Positions 59,706-62,463 of a stretch of 62,463 nucleotides of DNA are shown here, piece after piece. The stretch covers positions 1 through 62,463 of the forward strand of contig CAMJIL010000010.1 in the NCBI GenBank assembly GCA_946405805.1, read 5' to 3'. Position numbers and translations under genes: made by a program. This stretch comes from an uncultured Prevotellaceae bacterium (GTDB taxonomy: Bacteria; Bacteroidota; Bacteroidia; Bacteroidales; Bacteroidaceae). Within the stretch, counting starts at the first letter, position 1. Each line of letters begins with the position of its first letter. The notes under the pieces were generated by a model. It was not told the origin of the DNA. It did no database searches and saw only the letters and a list, made by a program, of their open reading frames with translations.

Positions 59706-61052
59706 ATGATTAAGAAAGAGCATGTTGGAAAATTTATGACCGCTGTGGTGATGCTGTTCACTATGATCTTTCAGGTTAGTGCCCAGACGTGCGAATGGAG
59801 CGAACTCATCGGCAAGAAACTGGTATTGTCGAGATGGGGTAATTTCAAGGATGACATATTCCTGGATTACCGCTTTACAAACCCTGCGGGTTCGAAGCCT
59901 ATGGAGCAACTGGTACTTACCGACTCCACGCATTTTGAATGGAAGTATGCCTTGACTGGCAATTTCAGCTACCATTGTCTCTTGAAGGGCGATGTGATGG
60001 AGTGCGACCCTCCTTTCTGGAACAACCGTCACATCAACATTATCAAGAGAATCGACAACGTGATTCTTACTCATGGCGAGGACGGTCTCACACGCTGCTT
60101 CTTTATCCATGACCCGCAGCCTGCGCCGGAAGCCTTGCCCGCCAGCATTAACAGCAAGAAAGGGTTCTGCGACGGTAAGCTCAACGACCTGCTGGCCACC
60201 TTTACCGACCTTACCTACACCGCAAGTACCCCCATGGGACGTAACTTCCTATTCTGCCATACAGCAGAGGATGGAATGAAGGAGTGGCTGGAGAGCACCG
60301 ACGAGGCCTTTAACAACAGTCATGGTTTCATCAAACCAGCGAAGGTTACTCTGTATCCCAACGGAAAACCCGTGATGGCTGATGTGAACCAAAGGACGTT
60401 TTCTGACTGCAACTTTCTCTCTGTCATGGCCGATATGGCTTTCCAATATCCTGAATTCATCAAGTCCATCATCCACCAGGAGTCGCCGGATTCTTTCCGT
60501 GTGGATATGTTCGACCCTATGGGCAAGCCCATCGTGGTGCGTGTGAGCAACCGTTTCCTGTTTGCCAACGACGGCAGTCCGGTACTGGCTGTAGGCAAGG
60601 ATAGCATGCCCAACTGGATAACCATCATGGAAAAGGCTGCTGCAAAGTGGATAAAGGTATATCAGCACATCGCCTACCTTAGCGGATGTAATGCCGAATA
60701 TGTCACCCCCATGTTCACCGGCGACGGACGTAGCTTCTGCGTTCAGCCCGGGACTCTTTCCAATAAGGACCTTGCCCGCGTCATCAACACATGCCTGAAG
60801 TATGGCATGATGGTGAACGGTGGATTCCTCAAAGCGGGCATTCCCCTCGACGGCCACGAGACAATGTCACAGCACGGCCACTCCTTCCTGCCTCCGCAGA
60901 AGGCTGGTGTCAGCTATTCTGTCCGCAATCCTCATGGCAAGGGCGATGATGACCATATCATGAACATCATGCCCGACAACGATGTCGTTCCCCCACTCAT
61001 CGACATCCGCATAATCAGCCCCGGAGCAGCGGCAAAATTCTTCGGAAAATAA
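59706..61052 (+). CDS. Secreted calpain-like (family C2) cysteine protease
   Basis: 448 aa with a signal peptide (ending VSAQ at about residue 27). Residues about 30-140 are a strand-rich N-terminal domain. The C-terminal half has a calpain-type triad: Cys235 in RTFSDCNFLSVMADMA, His392 in QHGHSFLP and Asn408 in SVRNPHG. The Cys-His spacing (157) equals that of calpain-1. The normal Trp after the catalytic Cys is Asn here. The Tpr thiol protease of Porphyromonas gingivalis belongs to the same family. It is probably periplasmic or secreted; no calcium-binding domain is visible, and substrate is unknown. Confidence 0.78.
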   Translation: MIKKEHVGKFMTAVVMLFTMIFQVSAQTCEWSELIGKKLVLSRWGNFKDDIFLDYRFTNPAGSKPMEQLVLTDSTHFEWKYALTGNFSYHCLLKGDVMECDPPFWNNRHINIIKRIDNVILTHGEDGLTRCFFIHDPQPAPEALPASINSKKGFCDGKLNDLLATFTDLTYTASTPMGRNFLFCHTAEDGMKEWLESTDEAFNNSHGFIKPAKVTLYPNGKPVMADVNQRTFSDCNFLSVMADMAFQYPEFIKSIIHQESPDSFRVDMFDPMGKPIVVRVSNRFLFANDGSPVLAVGKDSMPNWITIMEKAAAKWIKVYQHIAYLSGCNAEYVTPMFTGDGRSFCVQPGTLSNKDLARVINTCLKYGMMVNGGFLKAGIPLDGHETMSQHGHSFLPPQKAGVSYSVRNPHGKGDDDHIMNIMPDNDVVPPLIDIRIISPGAAAKFFGK

Positions 61053-61091
61053 AATTACAGGCCATGCGTGAGTTCCACATTGATCTATAGA

Positions 61092-61880
61092 ATGAAAGAT
61101 TCATACGCATTATTCTTCGATATTGACGGGACGCTTGTGAGTTTCAAGACCCATGAGATACCCGACTCTACCATACAGGCGCTGACGCAGGCCAAGGAGA
61201 ATGGCTCGCGGGTATATATCGCTACGGGCCGGCCGCCCATCATCATTACCAACCTTGGCGCCATAGCCCACCTTATTGACGGATACATCTCCACCAACGG
61301 GGCACTGTGCTATGTGGGCGATGAACTCGTATGCTGCCAGCCCATCCCTAAAGAGGATGTCATGACGTGTGTGGAAGACGCGAAGGAAAAAGGTTACAGT
61401 CTTATCGTGGTTGGCAGAAGGGATGTGGCGGTGCTTGATCCTGCAGGAGATGTCGAACGCATTTTCCGCCAGATGCTTGCCGTAAAGGAATTCGACAAGG
61501 CCGCACCGTTGTCGGAAGTACTAAAGCAGGACATTCTGCAGCTGACACCGTTCTTCACCCCAGAATACGAGGCAGAGCTCCTGACACGTCTGCCACATTG
61601 TATCTCAGGCCGCTGGCATCCGGAATTCACTGACATCACAGCCAATGGCGCTGATAAAGGAAAGGGTATCATCACTATGGCCAGGCATGAAGGCTTCGAC
61701 CCCAGCCGCACCATAGCGTTCGGTGACGGCGGCAACGACACATCCATGATTCTACAGGCAGGCATCGGCGTTGCTATGGGTAACGCCATCGATACGCTGA
61801 AGCAGCAAGCCGACTATGTCACCACCTCCGTAGATGACGACGGCATCCTCAATGCCCTAAGACATTTCAACGTAATTTGA
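61092..61880 (+). CDS. HAD superfamily Cof-type phosphatase (second)
   Basis: 262 aa from the ATG at 61092 (an upstream GTG would add eight residues before the HAD core). Motif I FFDIDGTL (Asp10, Asp12), motif II ATGRPP, motif III Lys in GADKG, motif IV FGDGGNDTSMI. It belongs to the same Cof-type group as the protein at 35654-36475, but the two are clearly different in sequence. Substrate is unassigned. Confidence 0.9.
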   Translation: MKDSYALFFDIDGTLVSFKTHEIPDSTIQALTQAKENGSRVYIATGRPPIIITNLGAIAHLIDGYISTNGALCYVGDELVCCQPIPKEDVMTCVEDAKEKGYSLIVVGRRDVAVLDPAGDVERIFRQMLAVKEFDKAAPLSEVLKQDILQLTPFFTPEYEAELLTRLPHCISGRWHPEFTDITANGADKGKGIITMARHEGFDPSRTIAFGDGGNDTSMILQAGIGVAMGNAIDTLKQQADYVTTSVDDDGILNALRHFNVI

Positions 61881-61902
61881 TTTCTTTATAATAGTATTAA
61901 GA

Positions 61903-62463
61903 TGAAACTGGAAATCAATCCCAAAGATACGAATCGGGCTATTGCATTCGAACTGTGGATGAAGTCGCCTATGCCGATGCTTACATTCACAAAGACCTTC
62001 GATGTGACGCCGCTCTGTAAGGTAAGCCGGCGTCGCGGACAGAAATTCAACATGCTGCTCAGCTGGTGCATCGGCAAGGCGGCATCAGGAATAGAAGAGT
62101 TTTACATGTTGCCCCAAAACGGGAAACTGTACAAATATGACCGCATGGCCATAAACGTGATAGTGGATAATGTAAAGGGTGGACTAAGTTTCTGCGATGT
62201 TGCTGTCAGCGATGATTTGGAAGCGTTTAATGCCAATTATCTGCATCTGACAGAGACCATCAGGCAGACATGTCAGGACATATTGGACGATGACGCCGTG
62301 ATAGTCGGCACGTCGGCAGTGACTAGTACAGAACTCGACAGCATTGCCAACCAATACAGCGGAACCTACAACAATCCCTTTCTGGCTTGGGGCCGCTACC
62401 GCAAGGGATGGCTGAAGACCACGCTTCCCATCTCCTTCCAGTTCCATCACGCCCAGATGGACG
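61903..62463 (+). CDS. Chloramphenicol acetyltransferase-like O-acetyltransferase (3' end outside window)
   Basis: 187 codons are visible from the ATG at 61903. The CAT fold is clear: MLTFTKTFDVTPL near the start, INVIVDNVKGGLSFCDV in the middle, NPFLAWGRYRKG, and PISFQFHHAQMD at the very end, where the second His of HHxxxD is the catalytic base. The window stops just after this motif. Such CatA-like proteins in Bacteroidales often acetylate unknown substrates; drug resistance should not be assumed. Confidence 0.85.

Noticed and set aside
61903..62463. Chloramphenicol resistance gene
   Set aside because: The CAT fold is clear, but chromosomal CatA-like proteins of Bacteroidales are diverse and the C-terminal part is not in the window, so resistance cannot be claimed.

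Overview
The window comes from a Bacteroidales genome, most likely Prevotella or a close relative. Supporting signs are Bacteroidetes-type promoters (TTTG, about 20 bp, TAnnTTTG), A/T-rich leaders without a Shine-Dalgarno sequence, type V (FimA/Mfa-like) fimbrillin lipoproteins, DUF3575 and DUF5119 proteins, an ExbB-ExbD-ExbD-TonB operon, and C-terminal tails resembling type IX secretion signals. The genus is inferred from protein style only.

Region 1 (1-28698, all minus strand, read right to left) is a large type V pilus/adhesin locus. It begins at a good promoter (28747-28778) and runs: OmpA-like/DUF3575 protein, DUF5119 lipoprotein, 753-aa fimbrillin, small antitoxin-like protein, two more fimbrillin lipoproteins (non-AUG starts), a 4015-aa secreted protein full of YGGGN-type repeats, a 97-aa STAS-like protein, and a second giant protein cut by the window edge (at least 2169 codons). 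The locus is dense in DNA repeats: a near-identical direct repeat (about 420-480 bp) on both sides of the STAS-like gene, 22-bp and 11-bp repeats inside the N-terminal coding region of the second giant (a plausible frame-shifting ON/OFF switch), 9-bp repeats encoding signal peptides, and 7-bp arrays ending exactly at start codons.

Region 2 (28699-36475) carries a secreted GH2 glycosidase, a secreted GH127 glycosidase and a convergent HAD phosphatase. The GH127 leader is related to the duplicated leaders of region 1: it has the same order of small hairpins, with changed stems that still pair, and an identical 16-nt block. This is the best candidate here for an undescribed cis-acting RNA element.

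Region 3 (36557-45416) has an outer-membrane beta-barrel protein, an FNT-family channel followed by 31 copies of a heptamer, two small secreted proteins (Cys-rich, His/Pro-rich), an Ig-like surface protein with a lipoprotein partner, an HhH/beta-barrel outer-membrane protein and a free-standing ribonucleotide-reductase C-terminal domain.

Region 4 (45533-55923) is housekeeping: AICAR formyltransferase, a small basic protein, an LptF/LptG permease, an aspartate aminotransferase family enzyme, the exbB-exbD-exbD-tonB-PstS-like-TPR cluster, and tRNA-Met(CAT) on the minus strand.

Region 5 (55924-62463) has a four-gene block (YraN-like nuclease, unknown protein, Fur/Zur-like regulator, ZIP transporter) bracketed by 59-bp inverted repeats, then a secreted calpain-like protease, a second HAD phosphatase and a truncated CAT-like acetyltransferase.
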